DNA from: Acinetobacter lwoffii
GTDB lineage: Bacteria > Pseudomonadota > Gammaproteobacteria > Pseudomonadales > Moraxellaceae
Length of the DNA stretch: 64,000 bases
Direction: 5' to 3'
NCBI RefSeq assembly: GCF_002321025.1
Contig: NZ_DCLL01000029.1
Span: 28,234-92,233, forward strand
Shown piece after piece: positions 42,385 through 51,654 of the stretch; position 1 is the stretch's first letter; every line of letters begins with the position of its first letter. Below the pieces are notes generated by a model. The model ran no database searches, had not been told where the DNA came from, and saw nothing but the letters and a program-made list of their open reading frames with translations. Made by a program: the position numbers and the translations under genes.

Positions 42385-45300
42385 ATGAACATTAAAGAAC
42401 TTTTTTACAAGCCATTAGATCGTGCGATAAACGGGGTGGTCAAGGCAGACCAGAATGACAATACCACGGTTTATCAGGAACTCGATGAGTATGTGGTCAC
42501 CAATGAACTGGAAAAACATTTTCGGGATTTTTTCCAGTCTTATGGCACAGACCTGAGCGATCCTTCGATTGCCAACCGTGTCGGCGTATGGATTTCGGGC
42601 TTCTTTGGTTCAGGTAAATCACACTTCCTGAAAACCTTGTCGTATATTCTGGCCAATAAAGTGGCACGTGATGCGCAAGGTAACGAGCGTAGCGCCGCAG
42701 AATTTTTTGATGAAAGCAAAATTCGTGATGCGTTTATCCGTGCGGATATTGGCAAGGCCGTTAGCCATCATGCCGATGTCATCCTATTTAACATCGACAG
42801 TAAAGCCAGCTCCAATGATGACGGCAATCCGATTCTGAATGTGTTTTTACGCGTGTTTAACGAGTATCAGGGTTTTAGTGCTGACCATCCACATATTGCA
42901 CATATGGAACGTCACCTGAGCCAGAAAGGGGTGTATGAGCGCTTTAAACAGGCTTTTGAAGAATCTAGCGGCATGTCTTGGCTAGAAGAACGTGACGGCT
43001 ATCAGTTCTATCAGGATGATGTCGAAACCGCAATTTCCCAAGCCCTCAACTTATCTGCTGAAGCTGCGCATAAATGGTTTGAGGATTCTGAGCAGACCTT
43101 TAGTGTTTCGGTTGAAAACTTCTGTCAGTGGGTGAAAGAATACCTGGACAGCAAAGGACCCCAGCAACGCATGTTGTTCTTGGTCGATGAAGTGGGGCAG
43201 TTTATTGGCAGCGATACCCGCTTGATGCTGACATTGCAAACCATTACTGAAAACCTGGGTACGATCTGTAAAGGCCGCGCTTGGATTATCGTCACCTCAC
43301 AGGCAGACATCGATGCTGTTTTAGGTGAGATGTCTTCTTCCAAAGCCAATGACTTCTCCAAGATTGCTGGACGTTTTAAAACCCGTTTATCACTGTCCAG
43401 TTCCAATACCGATGAAGTCATCCAGAAACGTTTATTACGTAAAACCCCGGAAGCTGAAGCATTGCTCAGATCGGTGTTTGAGCAAAAGGGCGATATCTTA
43501 AAAAATCAGATTACCTTTGACCGTTCAGGCCCAACCCTCAAGAACTATGAGGGGCCAGACAGCTTTATTCATAACTATCCTTTTGCGCCGTACCACTTTC
43601 AGCTGGTACAAAAAGTATTTGAAGAAATCCGTAAAGTCGGTGCGACCGGTGCACACTTGGCCTATGGTGAACGGTCCATGCTGGATGCGTTCCAGATGGC
43701 CGCGAATGCGATTGCTACAGATGAAGTCGGTGCCCTGGTTCCTTTCCACCGCTTCTATACTTCAGTCGAAGGTTTCCTGGATACTGCAGTGAAGCGTACC
43801 ATCGACCAGGCAGGGCAGAATAAGACCCTGGATGGTTTTGATGTGCAGATGCTGCGTACCCTGTTCATGATCCGCTATGTCGATATCATCAAAGGTACGC
43901 TGGATAACCTGGTGACTTTGTCGATTGAGAAAATTGATGAAGATAAGCTGGCATTGCGCAAGCGGATTGAAGAGAGCCTGCAGCGTCTGGAAAAAGAAAG
44001 CCTGATTACTAGGAATGGCGATGAGTTCCTGTTCCTGACTAATGAAGAGCGGGATATCACTCGAAAAATTAAAGCCACTGACTTAGCAGCTTCAGAAGAA
44101 AATAAAGAGTTAGCCAATCTGATCTTTAAAGATTTACTGCGCGATCAGAACAAATACCGCCATCAAGCCAACAAGATGGACTATCAGATTGGTCGTTTCC
44201 TAGATAGCCATAGCCTGGATGGGAAGTATGAGAGCGATTTGAAAGTTGAAATCATTTCTCCACTAGATACGGAATATAACCTCTACACTGAAGCTTACTG
44301 TATTGGTAAAAGTACTCAGGCCGAAGGGCAGATACTGTTTAAACTGGCAGACGATAAACAGTTCTTTAATGAACTGCGCACCTGGCTGAAAACCAATAAA
44401 TTCATCCGCTTAAATGATGATGGCACTCAGTCCGATATTTCCCGTATTCTGGCAGACCGTGGTCGTGAGAACCAAGAACGTAAAAAACGCCTGCGTGTCC
44501 GGGTCGAAGAAATGTTGCTGGAGGCGGAAAGTTATGCCTTGGGTCAACATCTACAACTTTCATCTTCAAGTCCAATCACCAAGCTGGATGAGGCCTGTCG
44601 TTATCTGCTGGAAAATACTTATACCAAACTGAGCTATCTGCAGGTCTATCAGCAGGATGCCTGGCGTGAACTGAACGCCGTCTTGACTGTCGATGATATG
44701 GCGCAGCTCGGATTGTCTCTGGATGGCGGTCAGAGCAATCCCAAAGCCCTACAGGAAGTGGAGCAGTACATTGCACTACGGGCCACTGGTACAGAGCGTA
44801 TTCTGGTCTCGGATGTGGTGGATCGTTTTGCCAAACGTCCTTATGGCTGGCCGGATGCCGAGATTTTATTGCTGGTGGGTCAGTTGGCGGCAATGGGGCG
44901 GATTTCACTGCAGTTAAATGGCGGCAGCTTACAGTTAAAAGATGCCTTTGAGCCTTTACAAAACAGCCGCCGTCGCCGTGATGTGTCGATCATTAAAAAA
45001 CGCCAGACTGATGATCAGGTATTGAAACAGGCACGCCAACTGACCCAAGACCTATTCTCGGCCATGGGGCCAGCGACTGAGAAAGAGCTGTTTGAATTCT
45101 ATACCCAACATTTTAACAACTGGTTAGCCAACTTTAAGTCGTACAAAAGCAAAACTGATGTCGGGCAGTTCCCGGGCAAGAAAGTGATTGAAAAGTCGAT
45201 TCTGACTTTGGAGCGCTTGCTGGCTAATAGCGACAGCTTCGATTTCTTTAAGGCCGTGGTTGAGAACAAGGACGACTATCTGGATCTGGAAGAAGATTAT

Positions 45301-46065
45301 CGTGATATTCATGAGTTCTTCACTAACCAGATGCCGAGCTGGCAGCAACTGCAACAGGCCTTACGTCATTTTGAGAAAAACAAACAGGCGCTGGGCAGTG
45401 ATGAGGTGGCAAAAAAAGCCCTCTCCGAATTACATCGTATTTTCACCCTTGAATCGCCCTATGGCCTGTTAAATAAAGTGGCTGATTTGGTTCGCACAGT
45501 GGAAAGCATCAATGAGCAATTGCTGACTGAGAAGCGTAATCAGGCGATAGAACACATTGATGACAAGATCAAGCAGTTAGAAGCTGAGATTAAAAACAGT
45601 GGCATCGCTACCGCTGAGCTGAGTAACAAGCTATTACGCCCACTACAACTGCTTAAAACGGATATTGAAGTGGAAACTAGCCTGTCCACCATCTATATGC
45701 TGCAAACCCAAACCGCCGTGGAGCGTTTTGATGAAGTCTTGTATGAGTTGGAAAGCGAAGTTCGTACGGAAATCCAGCGTCAGGCCAAAGCGGCACAACT
45801 GGCTCAGAGCAAAGCAGAGAGTGTAACCAACACTGCAACCACCTCCAGTCCAGCTACATCAACACCTGCTGCGAGTCCGGTACAGCCTGCGACAGCCGTA
45901 GTGCCACCGAAACCTGTTGTCGAAGTCGATGTCGCCAGCATTTACAGCAAAAGTTCAAGTAGTGTCTACCTGGAAACAGAAGAATCAGTGGATCAGTTTG
46001 TAGACGCACTCAAAGCTGAATTGAAAAAAATTGTGAGTGACAAAAAGCGTGTGCGTATCCGCTAA
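42385..46065 (+). CDS. brxC: BREX protein BrxC (P-loop ATPase, DUF499-like)
   Basis: 1226 residues. Walker A SGFFGSGKSHFLK is at about residues 71-83 and Walker B MLFLVDEVGQFIG near residue 265. Long helical regions follow, with a low-complexity Ala/Thr/Pro linker near residues 1150-1190 and a C-terminal conserved block (SVYLETEESVDQFVDALKAE). BrxC is the large AAA+-like ATPase of the BREX complex and is required for both host methylation and phage exclusion. The frame is intact. GGGGGAATGGATTGAG precedes the start. Confidence 0.96.
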   Translation: MNIKELFYKPLDRAINGVVKADQNDNTTVYQELDEYVVTNELEKHFRDFFQSYGTDLSDPSIANRVGVWISGFFGSGKSHFLKTLSYILANKVARDAQGNERSAAEFFDESKIRDAFIRADIGKAVSHHADVILFNIDSKASSNDDGNPILNVFLRVFNEYQGFSADHPHIAHMERHLSQKGVYERFKQAFEESSGMSWLEERDGYQFYQDDVETAISQALNLSAEAAHKWFEDSEQTFSVSVENFCQWVKEYLDSKGPQQRMLFLVDEVGQFIGSDTRLMLTLQTITENLGTICKGRAWIIVTSQADIDAVLGEMSSSKANDFSKIAGRFKTRLSLSSSNTDEVIQKRLLRKTPEAEALLRSVFEQKGDILKNQITFDRSGPTLKNYEGPDSFIHNYPFAPYHFQLVQKVFEEIRKVGATGAHLAYGERSMLDAFQMAANAIATDEVGALVPFHRFYTSVEGFLDTAVKRTIDQAGQNKTLDGFDVQMLRTLFMIRYVDIIKGTLDNLVTLSIEKIDEDKLALRKRIEESLQRLEKESLITRNGDEFLFLTNEERDITRKIKATDLAASEENKELANLIFKDLLRDQNKYRHQANKMDYQIGRFLDSHSLDGKYESDLKVEIISPLDTEYNLYTEAYCIGKSTQAEGQILFKLADDKQFFNELRTWLKTNKFIRLNDDGTQSDISRILADRGRENQERKKRLRVRVEEMLLEAESYALGQHLQLSSSSPITKLDEACRYLLENTYTKLSYLQVYQQDAWRELNAVLTVDDMAQLGLSLDGGQSNPKALQEVEQYIALRATGTERILVSDVVDRFAKRPYGWPDAEILLLVGQLAAMGRISLQLNGGSLQLKDAFEPLQNSRRRRDVSIIKKRQTDDQVLKQARQLTQDLFSAMGPATEKELFEFYTQHFNNWLANFKSYKSKTDVGQFPGKKVIEKSILTLERLLANSDSFDFFKAVVENKDDYLDLEEDYRDIHEFFTNQMPSWQQLQQALRHFEKNKQALGSDEVAKKALSELHRIFTLESPYGLLNKVADLVRTVESINEQLLTEKRNQAIEHIDDKIKQLEAEIKNSGIATAELSNKLLRPLQLLKTDIEVETSLSTIYMLQTQTAVERFDEVLYELESEVRTEIQRQAKAAQLAQSKAESVTNTATTSSPATSTPAASPVQPATAVVPPKPVVEVDVASIYSKSSSSVYLETEESVDQFVDALKAELKKIVSDKKRVRIR

Positions 46066-46111
46066 CTTGGGTTAGGGATATCGGCATCAGTCATTAATTA
46101 AAGGTTTAAAG

Positions 46112-49100
46112 ATGAATACCAGTAATATTAAAAAATACGCACCGCAAGCACGAAATGATTTTATCGCAGCGATGCGCAAGCAGGCGGCCAAATATGGCAT
46201 CACCGCAGACAGCATTTTACCGGCTGAACAGAAAGGCGACTTGCTGCTGATTGGCGATCAGGTTTTTCCGCTATCCGTCATGAAACCACGTGACAAGCTG
46301 ATCAAACGCATTCAAACCAGCAGTTTTGAGCAGACGATTGATTATATCGCTTACAGCTGGTTTAACCGTCTCTGTGCGATTCGTTACATGGAATGCAAAG
46401 GCTTACTGGATCATGGCCGCCGTGTACTGAGCAGTGCTGATGGCAGTGCCGGCTTGCCACAGATTCTGGAAGAATGTCTGGATATTGACCTACCAGGTTT
46501 AGATGCCAGCCGTGTGGCTGAGTTAAAGCTGGATGGCAATAAAGACGAAGAACTCTATCGTGAATTGTTACTGGCGCAGTGTCATGCGTTGAATCAGGTG
46601 ATGCCACTGCTGTTCGAACAGGTGTCTGATGAATCTGAACTACTATTACCGGATAATCTTACCAAAACCGATTCGTTGATCCGTGATCTGGTCAGCAGCA
46701 TTCCGGAAGAAGACTGGTCGGATGTACAGATTATTGGCTGGCTGTATCAGTTCTATATTTCTGAAAAGAAAGATCAGGTGATTGGTAAAGTCGTCAAGAG
46801 TGAGGACATTCCTGCAGCGACACAGTTATTCACCCCAAACTGGATTGTAAAGTATTTGGTGCAAAACAGTGTTGGTCGTCTATGGATGATGGCACAGCCA
46901 GAAAGTATGCTTGCCAGTGAGTGGGAATACTACATTCAGCCAGCGGAACAAACTGATGAGGTCAATGCCCAGTTAAAACAGCTGATTGATATGCGGATCA
47001 GTGAAGATGGCGATACTTTAAACCCTGAAAGTATTACGGTACTGGATCCGGCCTGTGGTTCGGGGCATATTCTGGTGGAAGCTTATGATTGCCTCAAAGC
47101 GATTTATCTGGAACGTGGTTACCGGAGTCGTGATATTCCACGTTTGATTCTGGAAAATAACCTGTACGGCATTGATATTGATACTCGTGCGGCACAGTTG
47201 GCGAGTTTTGCGCTGTTGATGAAAGCGCGTGAGGATGACCGCCGTTTATTTGGCAATCCACCAAAGCTCAATATTATTGCGTTACAGGACAGTCTTGAGT
47301 TGGATGCAGATCAAATCTGGCAAGATCTGAATTTCAATCAAGCATGGCAAAAAGGCAGTCATGTCGATCTGTTTGGCAATGATCAAAAGGATTTAAGCAG
47401 TCCTGAAAATGATGCGCGTTATACTTTGATTCAAGAACTGGTCGAAAAATTTAAAGAAGCCAAAACTTTTGGTTCTTTAATTTGTATGGATAGCCCAGAA
47501 CAAGATTTTATCGATTTGCAAAATACCTTAGAAGGCTTGCTTATTGAGGGCGATACCTTACAGAAAGCCGCTGCTAAAAAATTATTGCCTTTGGTGATTC
47601 AAGCAAAACTCTTAGCTAAAAAATATGATGCTGTAATCGCTAACCCGCCGTATATGGGCGGTAAGGGAATGAATACAGCTTTAAAAGACTTTGCCAAAAA
47701 GAAATTTCCAGACAGTAAGTCTGACCTGTTTGCTATGTTTATCGAGCGCGGTTTTGTATGGTGTAAGGACAGTGGTTTCAATAGCATGGTGACCATGCAA
47801 AGTTGGATGTTCTTATCGTCCTATGAAGCGATGCGTGAAAAGCTGTTACAAGATCGTACGATTCAAACGATGGCACATTTAGGTGCACGAGCATTCCCTG
47901 AAATTTCAGGTGACGTCGTACAAACGACTGCTTTTGTGATGCAAGGTAAACTTTTAGATAGATTTAAGCCAGTATTTTTCAGACTTGCAGATACAGCACA
48001 AGATTTTAAAGAAGTTGAATTAAAAGCAGGATTAAATCGCTTTGATGCAACTTTTCAGAATGATTTTAAGAAAATTCCAGGGTCTCCTATTGCTTACTGG
48101 ATGAGTGATAAAGTACGAAAAGCATTTCTAGATAATCCATCTCTTGGTAGCTTGATGAATGCAGCAGTAGGTCAAAATACAGGAGATAATGATCGATTTC
48201 TAAAAATTTGGTCAGAAGTAAGTTTTGAGAAAATTGGAATTGGTTTCTCTAACTTGTCAGAAGTCACAGATTCTGATTATAAATGGTTTCCATATAATAA
48301 AGGAGGACCTTATAGGAAGTGGTATGGAAATATTTTCTATGTATTAAATTGGTCTAATGATGGCAAAGAAATTAAAGATTTTGCTGTTATTAGGAATAAT
48401 GGAAAGCATTGGTCACGATATATTCAGAATTTACATTACATGTTAAAAGAGGGGGTTTCATGGAGTGCAACGAGCTCAGCTGATTTTGGTTGTCGTTTTA
48501 CTCCATTAGGATTTTTCTTTGATGTAAAAGGTACGTCAGGTTTTACTAAAAATATAGATGTTAAAATATTAGCAGCTTATTTAACGACAAATGTAGTATC
48601 TTTTTTCCTTAAATTTTTAAATCCAACTATTGAGTTTCAAACAAGGGATATTAAGAATCTACCTTTTCCTGAAAGCGTATTGTCAGATAATAGAGTTTTA
48701 TCTATAGCTTCACAAAATATTTTTATTTCAAAATCTGACTGGGACTCCTATGAAACCTCATGGGACTTTACTCAAAATCCAATCATTCGTACGGGGCAGC
48801 TAAATTTAGAACAAGCATTCAACACATGGCAGCAGCAAAATGCTGACGCCGTGACTGAAATGAAACGTCTGGAAGAAGAAAACAACAAGCTGTTTATTGA
48901 GGCTTATGGTTTACAGGATGAACTGACTCCAGATGTACCTGATGAGCAGATTACTTTAACCCGAGCCGACCGTGAAAAAGACAGCCAGCGTTTAGTTTCT
49001 TATGCACTGGGTTGCATGATGGGACGTTACAGCTTGGATGAACCAGGCTTAATCTATGCCCATGCAGGCAATCAAGACTTTGATGCCAGCCGTTATCAAA

Positions 49101-49717
49101 GATTCCCAGCCGATGCGGATGGTATTATTCCACTGACCGAAATGCATTGGTTTGAAGATGATGCAACACATCGTATCCAAGAGTTTTTAACTGCAGTTTG
49201 GGGCAAAGACACGCTGGATACCAATATGCTTTGGCTGGCAGAAAGTTTGGACAAAAAAGCCAGTGAAACAGCAGAAGATACCATTCGCCGTTACCTAGCC
49301 AGCAAGTTCTATAAAGACCACATGCAAACCTATAAAAAGCGCCCGATCTACTGGCTATTCAGCAGTGGTAAACAGGGGGCTTTCCAGGCATTGGTGTATT
49401 TGCACCGCTATAACGAAAGTACTTTGGCACGTATGCGTACCGAATATGTCATGCCACTGATTTCCAAAATGGCGGCTATGGTGAATTCTTTGCAAAGTGA
49501 AATCGAAAACAGTGATTCAGCTGCTGAAATTAAACGTAAAGAGAAAGAATTACAGAACTTACATAAACAACAGGCTGAACTGAGTAGCTTTGAAGAAAAA
49601 CTGCGTCACTATGCTGATCAGCGTATATCACTGGATCTAGATGATGGGGTGAAAGTGAACTACGGCAAGTTTGGGGACTTGTTGGCTGAAGTCAAAGCAG
49701 TGACGGGGGAGAAATAA
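46112..49717 (+). CDS. pglX: BREX adenine-specific DNA methyltransferase PglX (BrxX)
   Basis: 1201 residues. SAM motif I VLDPACGSGHILVEAYD is near residue 310, LYGIDIDTRAAQLASFALLM follows, and the catalytic NPPY motif (AVIANPPYMGGKGMN) is near residue 510. The region of about residues 630-880 is the target-recognition part. Its DNA looks richer in A+T than the flanks, suggesting specificity exchange. It methylates a non-palindromic site on host DNA (N6-adenine), which marks self. A single-base stop/start overlap (TAATG) couples it to the DUF262 gene. Frame intact. Confidence 0.96.
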   Translation: MNTSNIKKYAPQARNDFIAAMRKQAAKYGITADSILPAEQKGDLLLIGDQVFPLSVMKPRDKLIKRIQTSSFEQTIDYIAYSWFNRLCAIRYMECKGLLDHGRRVLSSADGSAGLPQILEECLDIDLPGLDASRVAELKLDGNKDEELYRELLLAQCHALNQVMPLLFEQVSDESELLLPDNLTKTDSLIRDLVSSIPEEDWSDVQIIGWLYQFYISEKKDQVIGKVVKSEDIPAATQLFTPNWIVKYLVQNSVGRLWMMAQPESMLASEWEYYIQPAEQTDEVNAQLKQLIDMRISEDGDTLNPESITVLDPACGSGHILVEAYDCLKAIYLERGYRSRDIPRLILENNLYGIDIDTRAAQLASFALLMKAREDDRRLFGNPPKLNIIALQDSLELDADQIWQDLNFNQAWQKGSHVDLFGNDQKDLSSPENDARYTLIQELVEKFKEAKTFGSLICMDSPEQDFIDLQNTLEGLLIEGDTLQKAAAKKLLPLVIQAKLLAKKYDAVIANPPYMGGKGMNTALKDFAKKKFPDSKSDLFAMFIERGFVWCKDSGFNSMVTMQSWMFLSSYEAMREKLLQDRTIQTMAHLGARAFPEISGDVVQTTAFVMQGKLLDRFKPVFFRLADTAQDFKEVELKAGLNRFDATFQNDFKKIPGSPIAYWMSDKVRKAFLDNPSLGSLMNAAVGQNTGDNDRFLKIWSEVSFEKIGIGFSNLSEVTDSDYKWFPYNKGGPYRKWYGNIFYVLNWSNDGKEIKDFAVIRNNGKHWSRYIQNLHYMLKEGVSWSATSSADFGCRFTPLGFFFDVKGTSGFTKNIDVKILAAYLTTNVVSFFLKFLNPTIEFQTRDIKNLPFPESVLSDNRVLSIASQNIFISKSDWDSYETSWDFTQNPIIRTGQLNLEQAFNTWQQQNADAVTEMKRLEEENNKLFIEAYGLQDELTPDVPDEQITLTRADREKDSQRLVSYALGCMMGRYSLDEPGLIYAHAGNQDFDASRYQRFPADADGIIPLTEMHWFEDDATHRIQEFLTAVWGKDTLDTNMLWLAESLDKKASETAEDTIRRYLASKFYKDHMQTYKKRPIYWLFSSGKQGAFQALVYLHRYNESTLARMRTEYVMPLISKMAAMVNSLQSEIENSDSAAEIKRKEKELQNLHKQQAELSSFEEKLRHYADQRISLDLDDGVKVNYGKFGDLLAEVKAVTGEK

Positions 49718-51654
49718 TGCAATTAAGAAGCTTAAATGAAATTTTTGAAAATCGACTTATTCGGATCCCTGACTATCAAAGGGGATATGCCTGGCGTAAA
49801 CAACAACTTAAAGATTTCTGGGAAGACTTAACCTTACTTGAAGCAGATCGCGTTCATTATACAGGGGTTATTACCTTAGAAGCAGTAGACCGTAAAACTT
49901 GGTCGAAGTGGGAAGACGATGAATGGCTGATTGATGATCTTGATTATAAGCCCTACTTTGTCGTGGATGGTCAGCAGCGATTAACGACAGCGATTATTTT
50001 AATACAGGCGATTATTGAAACAGTTCCTGATGGAAAAAGTATCGCAAATCAGTTTGTTTCTGATCTAAAAGCAAAATTTGTTCAAAGAAAGCCAACGGAT
50101 GGGATTCGTGAAAGCTATATCTTTGGCTATGAAAAAGATAATCCAAGTGATGAGTTTTTAAGAACTAAAATTTTTGGTTTGCAGTCTCATACTAATCAAT
50201 TGCAGGAAACGCTGTATACACGCAATTTATTCAATGCAAAGAAATTTTTTAAAGAAAAATTAGTGGAACTGAGCTTTGAAGAAATCACGGTTTTGTACAA
50301 AAAATTGACGCAAAAATTGCGTTTTAACTTGTATGAAATTGATGATGAGATCGACGTATTTGTTACGTTTGAAACCATGAATAATCGTGGCAAATCCTTA
50401 ACCAATTTGGAGTTGCTGAAAAACCGATTGATTTATCTGTCGACATTATATCGTGACAATCAGGGGCGTTCTAAGCTTCGAAAAAATATTAATGATGCAT
50501 GGAAAACCATTTATGAGTATCTAGGTAAAAATCCTGAAAAACCTTTGCCAGATGATGAGTTCTTAAAAAATCATTGGATTATGTATTTCAAATACAGTCG
50601 TGATAAAGGGGATGATTATAAAAAATTCCTGCTGGATGAAAAATTTAATGCCCGTTGTATCACGCATCCAAAAAATGCCCAAGACACCTTGAAAATTGAA
50701 GAGATTCAGGATTATGTAGCAAGTCTTCAACAGTCTGTTATGAATTGGTTCTATTTACATAATCCTTATTTCCCAGTAGCAAATAATCTTTCTGATGATG
50801 AGCAATTATGGCTAGATCGTCTAGGACGTTTGGGTTTTAATGCATTTAGACCTCTAATCTTAGCTGCTTATAATACCAATACTCCTGCAACCAAGATCGC
50901 TGAATTACTGAAAGTTGCAGAGCGGTTTGCTTTTACTTTATTTAGTTTGAGTCAACGACGTGCCAATACAGGAGACTCAGCAATCTATGGTTTAGCACGT
51001 GAGCTTTTAACGGGGAGAAACACAATCGATGCAACGATTAATTCAATAGAGGGATTAATCACACGATTCTTTGATCCACATAACTATTTCACTTATATCG
51101 AAGACAAATATAAGTTTAGGGATGGATTCTACTCATGGAAAGGTATTCGTTATTTTCTTTATGAATATGAACATTATCTCAAAGAGAAAGGAAAGAATCC
51201 TACAACCAAATTAATGTGGAATGAGTTTACTGAAAGTTTGGAGGGTTATGTAACTTTAGAGCATATCTATCCACAAAAAGATACAGATCCATACTGGGTT
51301 AGTAAATTTGGCCATCTTGATGAGCAACAAAGAAAATGGCTTACACATTCTTTAGGTAACTTATTGCCATTATCTCGTTCAAAAAATTCTTCATTACAAA
51401 ATGACAGTTTTGATTTAAAGAAAAATAATGACGATGGTATTGGATATTACAATGGATCTGTTTCGGAAAATGAAGTCAATCTTAAGAATGATTGGACACC
51501 ACAAGAAATCTTAGAACGAGGTCTAGAGCTACTTCATTTTATGGAGGAAAGATGGGACATTCAATTAGGAGATGAAGCATTTAAACGAAAACTACTTCAC
51601 CTTGATAGTATCCAGATATTTGTTCCTCAAGATCAAAAAGAGGTAGTTGCATGA
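49717..51654 (+). CDS. GmrSD-like DUF262-DUF1524 nuclease embedded in BREX (BrxU-type position)
   Basis: 645 residues. DUF262 has IPDYQRGYAWRKQQLKDFWE and the nucleotide-binding motif VVDGQQRLTTAI near residue 85. The C-terminal DUF1524 HNH domain begins about residue 514 with VTLEHIYPQKD and continues HSLGNLLPLSRSKNSSLQND. GmrSD enzymes are type IV restriction nucleases that cut modified phage DNA. E. fergusonii BrxU is such a protein within a BREX locus. Here the gene starts on the pglX stop and overlaps pglZ by 4 bp, so it is translated with BREX. Its AT-rich DNA suggests later insertion. Orthology to brxU is not proven. Confidence 0.9.
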   Translation: MQLRSLNEIFENRLIRIPDYQRGYAWRKQQLKDFWEDLTLLEADRVHYTGVITLEAVDRKTWSKWEDDEWLIDDLDYKPYFVVDGQQRLTTAIILIQAIIETVPDGKSIANQFVSDLKAKFVQRKPTDGIRESYIFGYEKDNPSDEFLRTKIFGLQSHTNQLQETLYTRNLFNAKKFFKEKLVELSFEEITVLYKKLTQKLRFNLYEIDDEIDVFVTFETMNNRGKSLTNLELLKNRLIYLSTLYRDNQGRSKLRKNINDAWKTIYEYLGKNPEKPLPDDEFLKNHWIMYFKYSRDKGDDYKKFLLDEKFNARCITHPKNAQDTLKIEEIQDYVASLQQSVMNWFYLHNPYFPVANNLSDDEQLWLDRLGRLGFNAFRPLILAAYNTNTPATKIAELLKVAERFAFTLFSLSQRRANTGDSAIYGLARELLTGRNTIDATINSIEGLITRFFDPHNYFTYIEDKYKFRDGFYSWKGIRYFLYEYEHYLKEKGKNPTTKLMWNEFTESLEGYVTLEHIYPQKDTDPYWVSKFGHLDEQQRKWLTHSLGNLLPLSRSKNSSLQNDSFDLKKNNDDGIGYYNGSVSENEVNLKNDWTPQEILERGLELLHFMEERWDIQLGDEAFKRKLLHLDSIQIFVPQDQKEVVA

